Origin: Bacillota bacterium
GTDB taxonomy: Bacteria > Bacillota > Clostridia > Acetivibrionales > DSM-1351
Assembly: GCA_023397905.1 (NCBI GenBank)
Contig: JAEWSZ010000081.1
Span: forward strand, 1-44,577
DNA length: 44,577 bases
Direction of reading: 5' to 3'
The position numbers were made by a program, and so were the translations under genes. This document shows positions 26,287 to 33,223 of this stretch, piece after piece. The notes beneath the pieces were generated by a model. That model worked only from the letters and a program-made list of their open reading frames with translations, ran no database searches and had not been told where the DNA came from. Position 1 is the stretch's first letter; each line of letters begins with the position of its first letter.

Positions 26287-26404
26287 ATTAGCTCCATTTC
26301 AGGTCCATAGTCCAAGCAGGTTATCTATGACCAGAGTTTAATGATTTGATCAGCGGTTAATTCTGTTATTATAGTAACCAAAAGGAATATTATTTATTTC
26401 AGAC

Positions 26405-26448
26405 AAAACAAAAAGGGAAAGCCGCAAACGGACTTTCCCCATTGGAAG
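26405..26448 (-). terminator. Leader terminator (attenuator) of the FAD/Rieske gene
   Basis: On the minus strand GGGAAAG and CCG pair with CGG and CTTTCCC across a four-base loop (26415-26439, one bulge), followed by TTTTTGTTTTG (26405-26414). It lies about 120 bases before the start codon and just downstream of a promoter, with no minus-strand gene upstream to terminate. A competing hairpin with loop AATGGG (26438-26443) closed by C-G would consume the 5' arm, although its stem has one A-C mismatch. Confidence 0.6.
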
Positions 26449-26488
26449 ACAAGAAAACAATAACTAATAATAGAAATCTCATAAGAGA

Positions 26489-26517
26489 ATTGTAGCACAC
26501 TTGCTTTGTAAATTCAA
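26489..26517 (-). promoter_or_regulatory. Promoter of the FAD/Rieske gene
   Basis: On the minus strand TTGAAT (26517-26512) and TACAAT (26494-26489) are 17 bases apart, with TG one base before the -10. The start would be near 26482. An ATG also begins at 26482 and opens a 27-codon hydrophobic reading frame running through the leader terminator. Confidence 0.65.
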
Positions 26518-26578
26518 GAACAGTATGAAATAGGCTGAACAGATCAGAGTCATATTCTCTCCGGTGGGGGACCCTGTT

Positions 26579-26607
26579 TTGACACTGCAAGGTAAATATG
26601 GTACCAT
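26579..26607 (+). promoter_or_regulatory. Promoter of the Gre-family gene
   Basis: A consensus TTGACA (26579-26584) and TACCAT (26602-26607) are separated by 17 bases, with an extended-10 TGG (26599-26601). The predicted start is near 26614, the first base-pairs of the hairpin that follows. Confidence 0.7.
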
Positions 26608-26612
26608 GTTAC

Positions 26613-26657
26613 AGTATGGTGTTTTGCCTTCGGGCAAAGCGCCATATACTTTTTTTA
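26613..26657 (+). terminator. 5'-terminal leader terminator before the Gre-family gene
   Basis: A long stem (26613-26628 with 26633-26650, one two-base bulge and G-U pairs) is capped by a C(UUCG)G tetraloop and followed by eight T residues (26650-26657). No plus-strand gene lies upstream in this divergent region, so it can only act on the transcript starting near 26614. It would release an RNA of about 44 bases unless read through. Confidence 0.75.
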
Positions 26658-26700
26658 GGGGTAATACCATTAAATGTATTATGAAAAGGAGGAGATGGCT

Positions 26701-27144
26701 GTGGCAGAAAAACATATGCTGACTGTGTCCGCTTATGAAAATTTGCTTACCCATTTAGTGGATTTTGAAGAAAGGAGGTCTCAAATTACCAATTTGTATT
26801 TTCCGGATTTCGGCAGGAAGAGGGAAGAGTTTGAAAGGCTTATAGACGGATATATAAGCGATCTGGACACCGTTGTAAAAAATGCTTTGTTTTCAGACGG
26901 CGCAAGTGATGATTTTCCGTTTGTTTGCCTGAACAGTGAAGTGGAGATCGAGGATGTTGAGGATCACGAGAGATACAATTACAGGGTGATAGTTCCGGAA
27001 ACCAGCTATAATGGAAAAAATTGTATAACTATTCTGTCCCCTATGGGGAAGGCTCTGCTGCGCGGGAAGGTGCATGAGATCGTCACTGTGGATACGCCTT
27101 CCGGTATATACAGATACAGGATCAGGACGATAAAATTCAGATAG
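26701..27144 (+). CDS. GreA/GreB-family transcription elongation factor
   Basis: The C-terminal half of this 147-residue protein matches the GreA/GreB FKBP-like domain: VEIEDVEDHERYNYRVIV, then ISP-type ILSPMGKALLRGKV, then VTVDTPSGIYRYRIRTI. The N-terminal half (about 10-65) is helical and may form the coiled coil that enters the RNA-polymerase secondary channel. However, it lacks the compact acidic tip of classical GreA, so cleavage stimulation is not certain. It is a Gre paralog rather than the housekeeping GreA. I chose GTG 26701 because GGAGG lies 8 bases upstream. ATG 26695 would leave only 2 bases. The leader carries a start-site terminator, suggesting autoregulation by transcript cleavage or readthrough. 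Confidence 0.8.
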   Translation: MAEKHMLTVSAYENLLTHLVDFEERRSQITNLYFPDFGRKREEFERLIDGYISDLDTVVKNALFSDGASDDFPFVCLNSEVEIEDVEDHERYNYRVIVPETSYNGKNCITILSPMGKALLRGKVHEIVTVDTPSGIYRYRIRTIKFR

Positions 27145-27218
27145 GGCATTGAAGTAATACATAAGCATGGGGAGGTGTTGCAAAATATCGATTTAATATA
27201 TGCGAGATTTAAAGTATG

Positions 27219-27268
27219 TCGGTCCTTCCGTACTGACCTGCAATCAATATGCAGTACGGACTGATTTT
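27219..27268 (+). terminator. Intrinsic terminator of the Gre-family gene
   Basis: CCGTACTG (27228-27235) pairs with CAGTACGG (27252-27259). An outer five-base helix (TCGGT with ACTGA) extends it across a four-base bulge, and TTTTT follows at 27264. Confidence 0.75.
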
Positions 27269-27311
27269 TCTGCATATATTGGGTTTGCTGTATTTTGCGA
27301 TACCTCTTACC

Positions 27312-27464
27312 AAAAGTCAATTACGGTTGAAAGCCTTCGCCTTCCGGGACAATATCGCTTTTAAGCGGGTTTTCAACACAGTTTGGGCTTGCATGATTTT
27401 TTATACTTCAGGAGGCTTCAGCATCAAACCCAAACTACCGGCTTTCATCCGATATAATTGACTT
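27312..27464. repeat. Structured inverted-repeat element, ~150 bases
   Basis: The outer arms, AAGTCAATTA plus CGG(T)TGAAAGCC (27314-27335) and their complement (27440-27464), match except for a three-base insertion and one substitution. Inside, AGTTTGGG (from about 27380) pairs with CCCAAACT (to about 27437), and CGCTT pairs with AAGCG near 27355-27366. It fills the gap between the Gre terminator and the gdhA promoter. It could be a MITE-like remnant with terminal inverted repeats, or a structured RNA. I recognise no known class. Confidence 0.5.
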
Positions 27465-27642
27465 GAAAAAATGACGCTGATTTATATATGGCATGCAATT
27501 ATTTTGAAACTGACAACCGGGGTCTTGTATAAAAATAGTGTAAAACGCGGCAATAATCAGGAATTTACCATAAAATGTTTTAGGGTAAAGCACTACTGCT
27601 ATAAACTGGAAAACAGAAAAATGAAAGATTTCAAAAAGTGGC

Positions 27643-27671
27643 TTGCAATAATCTTTTGCCAATGATATAAT
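27643..27671 (+). promoter_or_regulatory. Promoter of gdhA
   Basis: TTGCAA (27643-27648) and TATAAT (27666-27671) are separated by 17 bases. Transcription would begin near 27678, giving a leader of about 126 bases. Confidence 0.7.
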
Positions 27672-27681
27672 TTGGAGGAAT

Positions 27682-27703
27682 TGGTGTACAATGGGGTATG
27701 CTG
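27682..27703 (+). promoter_or_regulatory. gdhA leader hairpin with AATGGG loop (weak ANTAR-like site)
   Basis: GTAC (27686-27689) and GTAT (27696-27699) close the six-base loop AATGGG (A at position 1, G at position 4). G-U and G-C pairs extend the stem to about eight. The context ACAATGG.GT is shared with the glnA leader hairpin. The terminator that should follow is poor: only a bulged AATG/CATT stem before TTTTT (27720-27725). Confidence 0.35.
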
Positions 27704-27803
27704 TTAATGGGATCATTCTGTCTTTTTATGGGACTTTAAAAACTAACTCCTTGTCTCCAAAATTATAAAACTATTTATAAAAGTAAGCGGCAGGAGGGCT
27801 AAA

Positions 27804-29141
27804 ATGAAGATTTTGCAGAGAGTTATGGAACAGGTAATCAAAAGGAATCCCGGAGAGCCTGAATTTCACCAGGCGGTAAAAGAGGTGCTGGAGTCGCTGG
27901 AAACCGTTGCGGAAAAACATCCTGAATGGGTTGCGGCCGGTGTATTTGACAGGATTGTAGAACCTGAAAGGCAGATCATATTCAGAGTCCCATGGGTTGA
28001 CGACAGCGGCAGGGTTTATGTAAACCGCGGCTTCAGAATTCAGTTCAACAGCGCCATAGGACCTTACAAGGGAGGATTGAGACTCCATCCCTCGGTCAAT
28101 GCAAGCATTCTTAAATTTCTTGGTTTTGAACAAATATTCAAAAATTCGCTTACCGGTCTCCCCATAGGAGGAGGTAAAGGCGGAAGTGATTTTGACCCAA
28201 AGGGCAAATCCGATAATGAGATTATGAGGTTCTGCCAGAGTTTTATGACGGAGCTCTCAAAGCACATCGGAGCAGATACGGATGTTCCTGCGGGAGATAT
28301 AGGCACCGGTGCAAGAGAAATAGGTTATATGTACGGACAGTATAAGAGGCTCAGGAATGAGTATACGGGAGTATTGACCGGCAAGGGCCTCACATGGGGC
28401 GGAAGCCTGGTGCGTACCGAAGCTACCGGCTATGGACTTTGCTATTTCATGGATGAGGCGCTCAGGGCCGGAGGAAGGTCATTTAAAGATGCTGTCGTTG
28501 TGATTTCCGGTTCCGGAAATGTTGCAATATACGCCGCCGAAAAGGTTCGCCAATTGGGCGGAAAAGTGGTCGCATTAAGCGATTCGGACGGTTACATATA
28601 TGATCCGGACGGGATCAGGCTGGAAACTGTTAAGCAGTTAAAAGAGATAGAAAGAAAGCGCATCGGCGAATATGTGAAAATTCATACAAATGCTGTCTAT
28701 ACCAATGGCTGCTCGGGGATATGGAGTATTAGGTGTGATATTGCCCTTCCCTGCGCCACACAGAATGAAATAGACGGAACCTCTGCGGAGCTGCTTGTTA
28801 AAAACGGCTGTTATGCTGTGGGTGAAGGTGCAAACATGCCTTCCACTCCTGAAGCCGTTGAGGTATATCTGAAAAATAGACTGATATATGGGCCGGCAAA
28901 GGCTGCAAATGCGGGAGGAGTGGCAACATCAGCCCTGGAGATGAGCCAGAACAGCATGCGCTATTCCTGGTCCTTTGAGGAAGTAGATGCAAAATTGAAG
29001 GAAATCATGGTAAATATACACAGGAATGTAAGCGAAGCCGCAAAGGAATACGGCTTTGAAGGAAATCTTGTTGCAGGGGCCAACATTGCCGGTTTCCTGA
29101 AGGTCGCCAAAGCAATGTATGCGCATGGCGTTGCTTACTAG
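27804..29141 (+). CDS. gdhA: NADP-type glutamate dehydrogenase
   Basis: This 445-residue hexameric-type GDH (about 450 in the family) interconverts 2-oxoglutarate plus ammonium and glutamate. It shows GPYKGGLRLHPSVN, the catalytic-lysine block PIGGGKGGSDFDPKGKSD (about 110-127), PAGDIGTGAREIGYMYGQYK, and a Rossmann segment VVISGSGNVAIYAAEK. Cofactor use (NADP rather than NAD) is inferred from the family branch. AGGAGG lies 7 bases before ATG 27804. It has its own promoter, and the leader has a hairpin resembling those before glnA, gatC and glnN, which would place it in the same nitrogen regulon. Confidence 0.95.
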   Translation: MKILQRVMEQVIKRNPGEPEFHQAVKEVLESLETVAEKHPEWVAAGVFDRIVEPERQIIFRVPWVDDSGRVYVNRGFRIQFNSAIGPYKGGLRLHPSVNASILKFLGFEQIFKNSLTGLPIGGGKGGSDFDPKGKSDNEIMRFCQSFMTELSKHIGADTDVPAGDIGTGAREIGYMYGQYKRLRNEYTGVLTGKGLTWGGSLVRTEATGYGLCYFMDEALRAGGRSFKDAVVVISGSGNVAIYAAEKVRQLGGKVVALSDSDGYIYDPDGIRLETVKQLKEIERKRIGEYVKIHTNAVYTNGCSGIWSIRCDIALPCATQNEIDGTSAELLVKNGCYAVGEGANMPSTPEAVEVYLKNRLIYGPAKAANAGGVATSALEMSQNSMRYSWSFEEVDAKLKEIMVNIHRNVSEAAKEYGFEGNLVAGANIAGFLKVAKAMYAHGVAY

Positions 29142-29156
29142 ACATACATAAAAATC

Positions 29157-29182
29157 AAAGGGGCCGTTACAACGGCCTCTTT
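29157..29182 (+). terminator. Intrinsic terminator of gdhA
   Basis: GGCCGTT pairs with AACGGCC, and the outer bases AAAGG pair with TCTTT, making about 12 pairs (29157-29182). A modest T/C-rich tail follows. Confidence 0.75.
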
Positions 29183-29253
29183 ATGGTTTCCCTCTTCTTT
29201 TCGGTACAATTTTTTGAGAACAATAATTGGATTTGAACTGTTAAATTATTAGA

Positions 29254-29286
29254 AAATGTAATAAAATTATAGAATATATTACATTT
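29254..29286 (+). promoter_or_regulatory. Perfect dyad upstream of the aldose-epimerase-like gene
   Basis: AAATGTAAT (29254-29262) and ATTACATTT (29278-29286) form a perfect nine-base inverted repeat with a 15-base AT-rich centre, 82 bases before the start codon. It may be an operator. No clear -35/-10 pair accompanies it. Confidence 0.4.
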
Positions 29287-29367
29287 GGCAAGGTCTCAGG
29301 GGCTGGGGCTTTAAAAGAAAACGCATATGGCTTCAGAACCGGGCTCTATGCCTGATAAGGAGAGAAC

Positions 29368-30246
29368 ATGACAGATTCAATTAATAACGGAATTGTGGAA
29401 ATAAAGGCAAAAAGGCTTGGGGCTGAGCTGACAAGTATAAAAAATATGGCTTCCGGGCTGGAATATTTATGGCGGGGAGATGGGAAGTATTGGGGAGGGC
29501 AGTCCTATAACCTGTTCCCTTTAATTGGAGGAGTGCCCAAGGATACATATTTATTGGACGGCCGCAGCTATAATATAAAATCACATGGCTTTGCCAGAAA
29601 CTCAGAATTTGAACTTTATTCTAAAACTGATAAAAAACTCGTCTACAGGCTTAAGGCTTCGGAGGAACTGCTGCGCCAGTACCCTTATGAATTTGAATTG
29701 TTTGTATCCTATGAGCTGGAGGGCAATGTTCTGAAGCATGGCTTCAAGGTGAACAATCTCAGTAGGGCTGAAATGCTGTTTTCAGTGGGAGGCCATCCCG
29801 GTTTTAACTGTCCCCTGAATGAAAATGAAAGTATGGATGATTACACTCTTGTTTTTGAAACTGAGGAAACCGCTTATACCAGAAGGAAAGCCGATGGATT
29901 TTTAACAGGTGAAAAAAAGCTGTTTTTGAACAATGAGAAGGAAAAAAAGCTTTCACACAGCATGTTTTATGATGGCCCAATCATTCTGCAGGAGCTGAAG
30001 TCCGGCTGGGTGGAGATAAAAAACTCAAAAAACAGCCATGTGATCAGAGTGGATTTTAAAGGTTTTCCATACCTGGGAATCTGGTCTACGACAAATGACG
30101 GTCCTTTCGTATGCATTGAGCCATGGTATGGAGTTGATTCCACTGTGGGTGACTCGCCCGACTTTACCGAAAAGGAAGGCCTGCGGAGACTGGAAGCCGG
30201 AAGTAGCTTTGAATGCGGGTATACCATGGAATTTAAGGGCGACTAA
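29368..30246 (+). CDS. Aldose 1-epimerase-like protein (LacX type)
   Basis: This 292-residue galactose-mutarotase-fold protein carries KSHGFARNSEFEL and GGHPGFNCPL, the histidine-containing active-site blocks, and CIEPWYGVDST near the C-terminus. This is the LacX/YihR-like branch rather than classical GalM. It probably equilibrates sugar anomers in the cytoplasm, with the sugar unknown. AAGGAG is 5 bases before ATG 29368. No sugar-catabolism genes are adjacent. A small hypothetical gene follows after 16 bases. Confidence 0.85.
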   Translation: MTDSINNGIVEIKAKRLGAELTSIKNMASGLEYLWRGDGKYWGGQSYNLFPLIGGVPKDTYLLDGRSYNIKSHGFARNSEFELYSKTDKKLVYRLKASEELLRQYPYEFELFVSYELEGNVLKHGFKVNNLSRAEMLFSVGGHPGFNCPLNENESMDDYTLVFETEETAYTRRKADGFLTGEKKLFLNNEKEKKLSHSMFYDGPIILQELKSGWVEIKNSKNSHVIRVDFKGFPYLGIWSTTNDGPFVCIEPWYGVDSTVGDSPDFTEKEGLRRLEAGSSFECGYTMEFKGD

Positions 30247-30262
30247 ATGTCCGGAGGTCCAT

Positions 30263-30520
30263 ATGAAAAAAGATAACTATAGTGAAATTGTGTCCATTTA
30301 CTCCAGGTCCCTGGAAATTTTAAAGAATTACAGAGATTCTTTAAATAATAATGGAGTTTCAAATACTGAGGATTTCAATACGGCAGTAAATGATATAAAA
30401 ATTATTTCTTCGTGGCTGGATGCCAAAAATGCAAACCAAAATTTTAATATCTATGGTTCAGGAGAATTACTCAGAGAAAGCAAGGTTTCCAGCCGGATAA
30501 TAAACGAATTATTATTCTGA
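30263..30520 (+). CDS. Small hypothetical protein
   Basis: This is an 85-residue ORF with no recognised family. It looks helical and soluble, with a Lys/Glu-rich N-terminal helix (YSEIVSIYSRSLEILKNYRD) and an Asn-rich middle. GGAGG (30253-30257) lies 5 bases before ATG 30263 and supports translation. The gap of 16 bases to the epimerase-like gene suggests co-transcription. A longer reading frame from 30095 inside the epimerase gene is an artefact of the open frame. Confidence 0.6.
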   Translation: MKKDNYSEIVSIYSRSLEILKNYRDSLNNNGVSNTEDFNTAVNDIKIISSWLDAKNANQNFNIYGSGELLRESKVSSRIINELLF

Positions 30521-30697
30521 GTTCCGGCTGCCGAATTCATAAAAGTTTTTCATAACACTCACCGCCCCTGACCGCGGGCGGTCGATTAATCGGCCATGCC
30601 CGTCAATGAACAAATATCTCCTTTTAAAAAGAAAATGTCACAAAATATGATTTCAAAGTGTTATATATGGTGTGAGAAAAAAGAAAGGAGAGATACT

Positions 30698-31291
30698 TTG
30701 GACAGAATAGAAACTGCCGTACAAGGGGTGAAGGCCGGTGAAACACATTTATTTGAGATAATTATTGATACCTATCAGCAACAGTTGTTCCACTACTGTT
30801 ACCACATGCTCGGAAACACACAGGAAGCCGAGGATGCGGTTCAGGAATCCTTTATAAAAGCTTTTCAAAAAATCGGAGCTTATAAAAAGTCAATTTCTTT
30901 TTCGGCATGGCTGTATAAAATAACACATAACTATTGTTTAAATGTTATTCGCCGAAAAAAGCTTCTGCATTTTATTTCTTTATCCTATGATTCCGAAAAT
31001 GAGAACCAATGGCATTATTATATGAAGAACTGTCTGAAACCGGCTGAAAATGAAGGGGGGCTTGGGCAGTCTCTTGTAAAAGCTTTAAAACGCCTTTCCC
31101 CTGCGGAAAACGGCATACTTATACTTCGTATCATGGAAGAGAGAAGCTTTGACGAGATTGCCAGGATACTTAATCTCAAGCCTGCAGCTGTCCGTAAAAA
31201 ATACGAGAGGCTCCGCAGGAAACTGAAAAATCTCATTGAACAGGAAAAAGAAGGAGGTACATCCCATGAAGGATTTTCCGTCAGCAATTGA
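30698..31291 (+). CDS. ECF-type RNA polymerase sigma factor
   Basis: This 197-residue sigma-70 family factor has the extracytoplasmic-function layout. Region 2 is FHYCYHMLGNTQEAEDAVQESFIKAF (about 28-53) with SFSAWLYKITHNYCLNVIRR. Region 4 is LSPAENGILILRIMEERSFDEIARIL with an HTH ending in KYERLRRKLK (about 130-185). It directs RNA polymerase to stress- or envelope-specific promoters. The TTG start at 30698 has GGAG 7 bases upstream. An open frame from 30596 lacks a site. The next gene overlaps it by 26 bases and encodes a one-helix protein that is the likely anti-sigma. Confidence 0.9.
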   Translation: MDRIETAVQGVKAGETHLFEIIIDTYQQQLFHYCYHMLGNTQEAEDAVQESFIKAFQKIGAYKKSISFSAWLYKITHNYCLNVIRRKKLLHFISLSYDSENENQWHYYMKNCLKPAENEGGLGQSLVKALKRLSPAENGILILRIMEERSFDEIARILNLKPAAVRKKYERLRRKLKNLIEQEKEGGTSHEGFSVSN

Positions 31292-32174
31292 TCTGAAAAG
31301 AATTTTCAGCAGTGCCGGTCTTCCGGAAATTGATATTACAGAGAGCACTCTGAATAAAATCTCAAATAAAACGGCTCAAAAAAACAGAATAAGTACAAGG
31401 AGGCTTCTTATTGCGGTTCCGTTGGCGATTGTACTTATCAGTTCCACAGTTTTTGCCGTGGGACATATATGGTCATTGAAAGGACCAAAGGATGTCCCGT
31501 ACACTTATTCATTGGAAACCGCCAATAGGGAACCGAAGGTATATGAAATGTTCTCAAAGGAAATCAACGGGCTTAAGCCCGGGAAAGTATTATTTATCTT
31601 TCATAATGCCAATAAGCCTGAAATTATTGAAACCCATTATGGCCCGCAGAAATATTATAATCTGGAAGAATTTAAGCAGAAGGTTGGAATGCAGCGTTTT
31701 TTAGCACCTGATCTTTTACCCGAGGGATACAAATTCAAGGAAGCAACTGTTGACTTGTCCAAAATACCGGATTCGTTTATTAAAGATCTGATTAAAGAGT
31801 CTCAAAATGAGAAGGGAGAGTACTTTTATAAGCTTGCGGACCTCGATCCTCAAAATGAAGTGACTGCGTATTCATTGCTTTTCCAGAAGGAAAATCAGCA
31901 GGACAAGGATCGTGAAGACATTCTTGTGAGTGTGAATTATAATTGGGCGCTGGACGGTATAAATGAAAGAAAATATGATCAGCAGGCACAGAAAATTAAA
32001 ATAGGTGATTTTGAGGCGATTTTCACAAAATGGGATTGGAAGAGCGAAATCAAATGGCTGATAAAGGGGAATGATTCCAATACTTATGTTTCTGTTGCCT
32101 CTGTGAAAATAGGAGAAAATTTTTCTCCGGATTACATTGAAAATCTGGAAAAAGTCGCGGAAAGCATAAAATGA
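31266..32174 (+). CDS. Probable anti-sigma factor (one-helix membrane protein)
   Basis: This 302-residue protein has a cytoplasmic N-terminus of about 48 residues, one membrane helix (about 49-70) and a large outside domain. In the outside domain, FLAPDLLPEGYKFKEATVDL resembles the DUF4367-type domain common in clostridial anti-sigma proteins. The 26-base overlap with the sigma gene and the topology support the anti-sigma role, although no zinc anti-sigma (HxxxCxxC) motif is present. AGGAGG lies 8 bases before ATG 31266. It is followed by a strong terminator. Confidence 0.7.
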   Translation: MKDFPSAIDLKRIFSSAGLPEIDITESTLNKISNKTAQKNRISTRRLLIAVPLAIVLISSTVFAVGHIWSLKGPKDVPYTYSLETANREPKVYEMFSKEINGLKPGKVLFIFHNANKPEIIETHYGPQKYYNLEEFKQKVGMQRFLAPDLLPEGYKFKEATVDLSKIPDSFIKDLIKESQNEKGEYFYKLADLDPQNEVTAYSLLFQKENQQDKDREDILVSVNYNWALDGINERKYDQQAQKIKIGDFEAIFTKWDWKSEIKWLIKGNDSNTYVSVASVKIGENFSPDYIENLEKVAESIK

Positions 32175-32247
32175 TATGCTCCGCCTTATGGTAAACAGTT
32201 TTTATCTACTAACAGGGGAGGATAAAGTTTTCCCATATAATAAAATG

Positions 32248-32297
32248 AAAAAGCCTTCAATGATAAATTGTTTATAAAATCATTGAAGGCCTTTTTT
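32248..32297 (+). terminator. Terminator of the sigma/anti-sigma operon
   Basis: A 17-base near-perfect stem (32248-32264 with 32279-32295) is followed by seven T residues. The T-run abuts the stop codon of the asnB relic on the other strand. Confidence 0.9.
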
Positions 32298-32408
32298 TAA
32301 ACTATCTTCACATCATACTCCCTGAACCGGTAATCCAGCTCTATGAGCCAGGCTATCAGCTGGGGGCGGCCCATGAGCTGGCCGTACTCATGCGGTCCTT
32401 GCTTCCAT
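32297..32408 (-). pseudogene. asnB 3'-end relic with internal deletion
   Basis: Bases 32297-32386 repeat the last ~90 bases of the intact asnB (33224-33313) with three substitutions, including the stop codon. One change turns Trp into Arg in the DYWFREYD tail. The match then jumps: 32387-32408 resembles 33630-33650, a segment 316 bases further inside asnB. The junction lies at a shared ten-base GCTGGCC(A/G)TA. A one-base deletion beyond it shifts the frame. No start or active-site region remains. Confidence 0.85.
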
Positions 32409-32470
32409 GCAGAGATATAAAAGCAGACTGAGAACTGTCTTTTCACTGTAACTTCGTAAAAACTAAAATA

Positions 32471-32479
32471 TGATATAAT
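32471..32479 (+). promoter_or_regulatory. Extended -10 promoter for the small membrane protein
   Basis: TGATATAAT is an extended -10 element 58 bases before ATG 32537. No convincing -35 is present. Confidence 0.45.
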
Positions 32480-32536
32480 TGGTATATATATGTAATTATA
32501 ACGAAATTATCTTAAAAATGAGACAGGAGAGATACT

Positions 32537-33076
32537 ATGCTTGCAGGTATAATGTCTATTGAAAAGGGCAATGGTCGAAGAAGGTACATTATCCTATTGA
32601 CAATTTTGCTGGGGCTGACATTGGCAGTATCCGCCTTTTTATTTTTGCGCACCGAAAAGGAAATACGAAGATTTGAAGAGACCTTCAAATTGACTCTGCC
32701 AAAAGAGACAAGTGTAATTTTCAGCGAAGATACTCACGGTTCTTTTGGAGAGGGTGCAAGCCTCTATATCTATCAGTTGGATACACCTGGCATGGGTGAA
32801 TTTGTAAGCCAGCCAAGGCTGAAAGAATGGCTATATTTGCCGATAACAGATAAAAAAATGCTCAAAGAGTTGAAAAGCATAGTCAAAGGTATTTCGGGCA
32901 CCAAAATTTCAAAAGAAATGAATCTGGACATGCAAAATGGTCTCGTTTATGTAAGAAACAGATATAACAGCCTCCCTTTTAATGGATATATGCGGGATGA
33001 ATTCTATAGAAACATTATAATTGGAATTGTTGATATTCAAAAAAACAAAGTGTACTATTATACATCGGATATGTAA
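32537..33076 (+). CDS. Hypothetical single-pass membrane protein
   Basis: This 179-residue protein has a short basic N-terminus, one membrane helix (about 18-36) and an outside domain of about 140 residues with no recognised family. Notable blocks are ETFKLTLPKETSVIFSEDTHG and GIVDIQKNKVYYYTSDM, the latter giving a beta-rich C-terminus. AGGAG lies 8 bases before the ATG. It sits between the asnB relic and the intact asnB, on the opposite strand to both, so it may have been inserted or trapped during the asnB duplication. The function is unknown. Confidence 0.65.
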   Translation: MLAGIMSIEKGNGRRRYIILLTILLGLTLAVSAFLFLRTEKEIRRFEETFKLTLPKETSVIFSEDTHGSFGEGASLYIYQLDTPGMGEFVSQPRLKEWLYLPITDKKMLKELKSIVKGISGTKISKEMNLDMQNGLVYVRNRYNSLPFNGYMRDEFYRNIIIGIVDIQKNKVYYYTSDM

Positions 33077-33177
33077 TGAAAATTCAGCAAAGGGCGGAAT
33101 TGGAACAGGACTGAAAATGACATTCTTAATGTAAAAGATGTAATTAAAGATATTTACAATATTTGCAATCTAAGCAA

Positions 33178-33214
33178 AGGCTCCTCAAACAATGCATCAG
33201 AGGAGCCTCTTTCT
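33178..33214. terminator. Terminator between convergent genes (asnB end)
   Basis: AGGCTCCTC (33178-33186) and GAGGAGCCT (33200-33208) make a perfect nine-base stem with pyrimidine-rich flanks. It lies just after the asnB stop on the minus strand and after the small membrane protein on the plus strand. Confidence 0.75.
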
Positions 33215-33223
33215 AGAGATAAC

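Noticed and set aside
26399..26590. 63-residue minus-strand gene
   Set aside because: The frame crosses a promoter and a terminator and has no ribosome site. Only its last 27 codons are kept as a speculative leader peptide.
27249..27461. 70-residue plus-strand gene
   Set aside because: It starts inside the Gre terminator, has no ribosome site and lies mostly within the inverted-repeat element.
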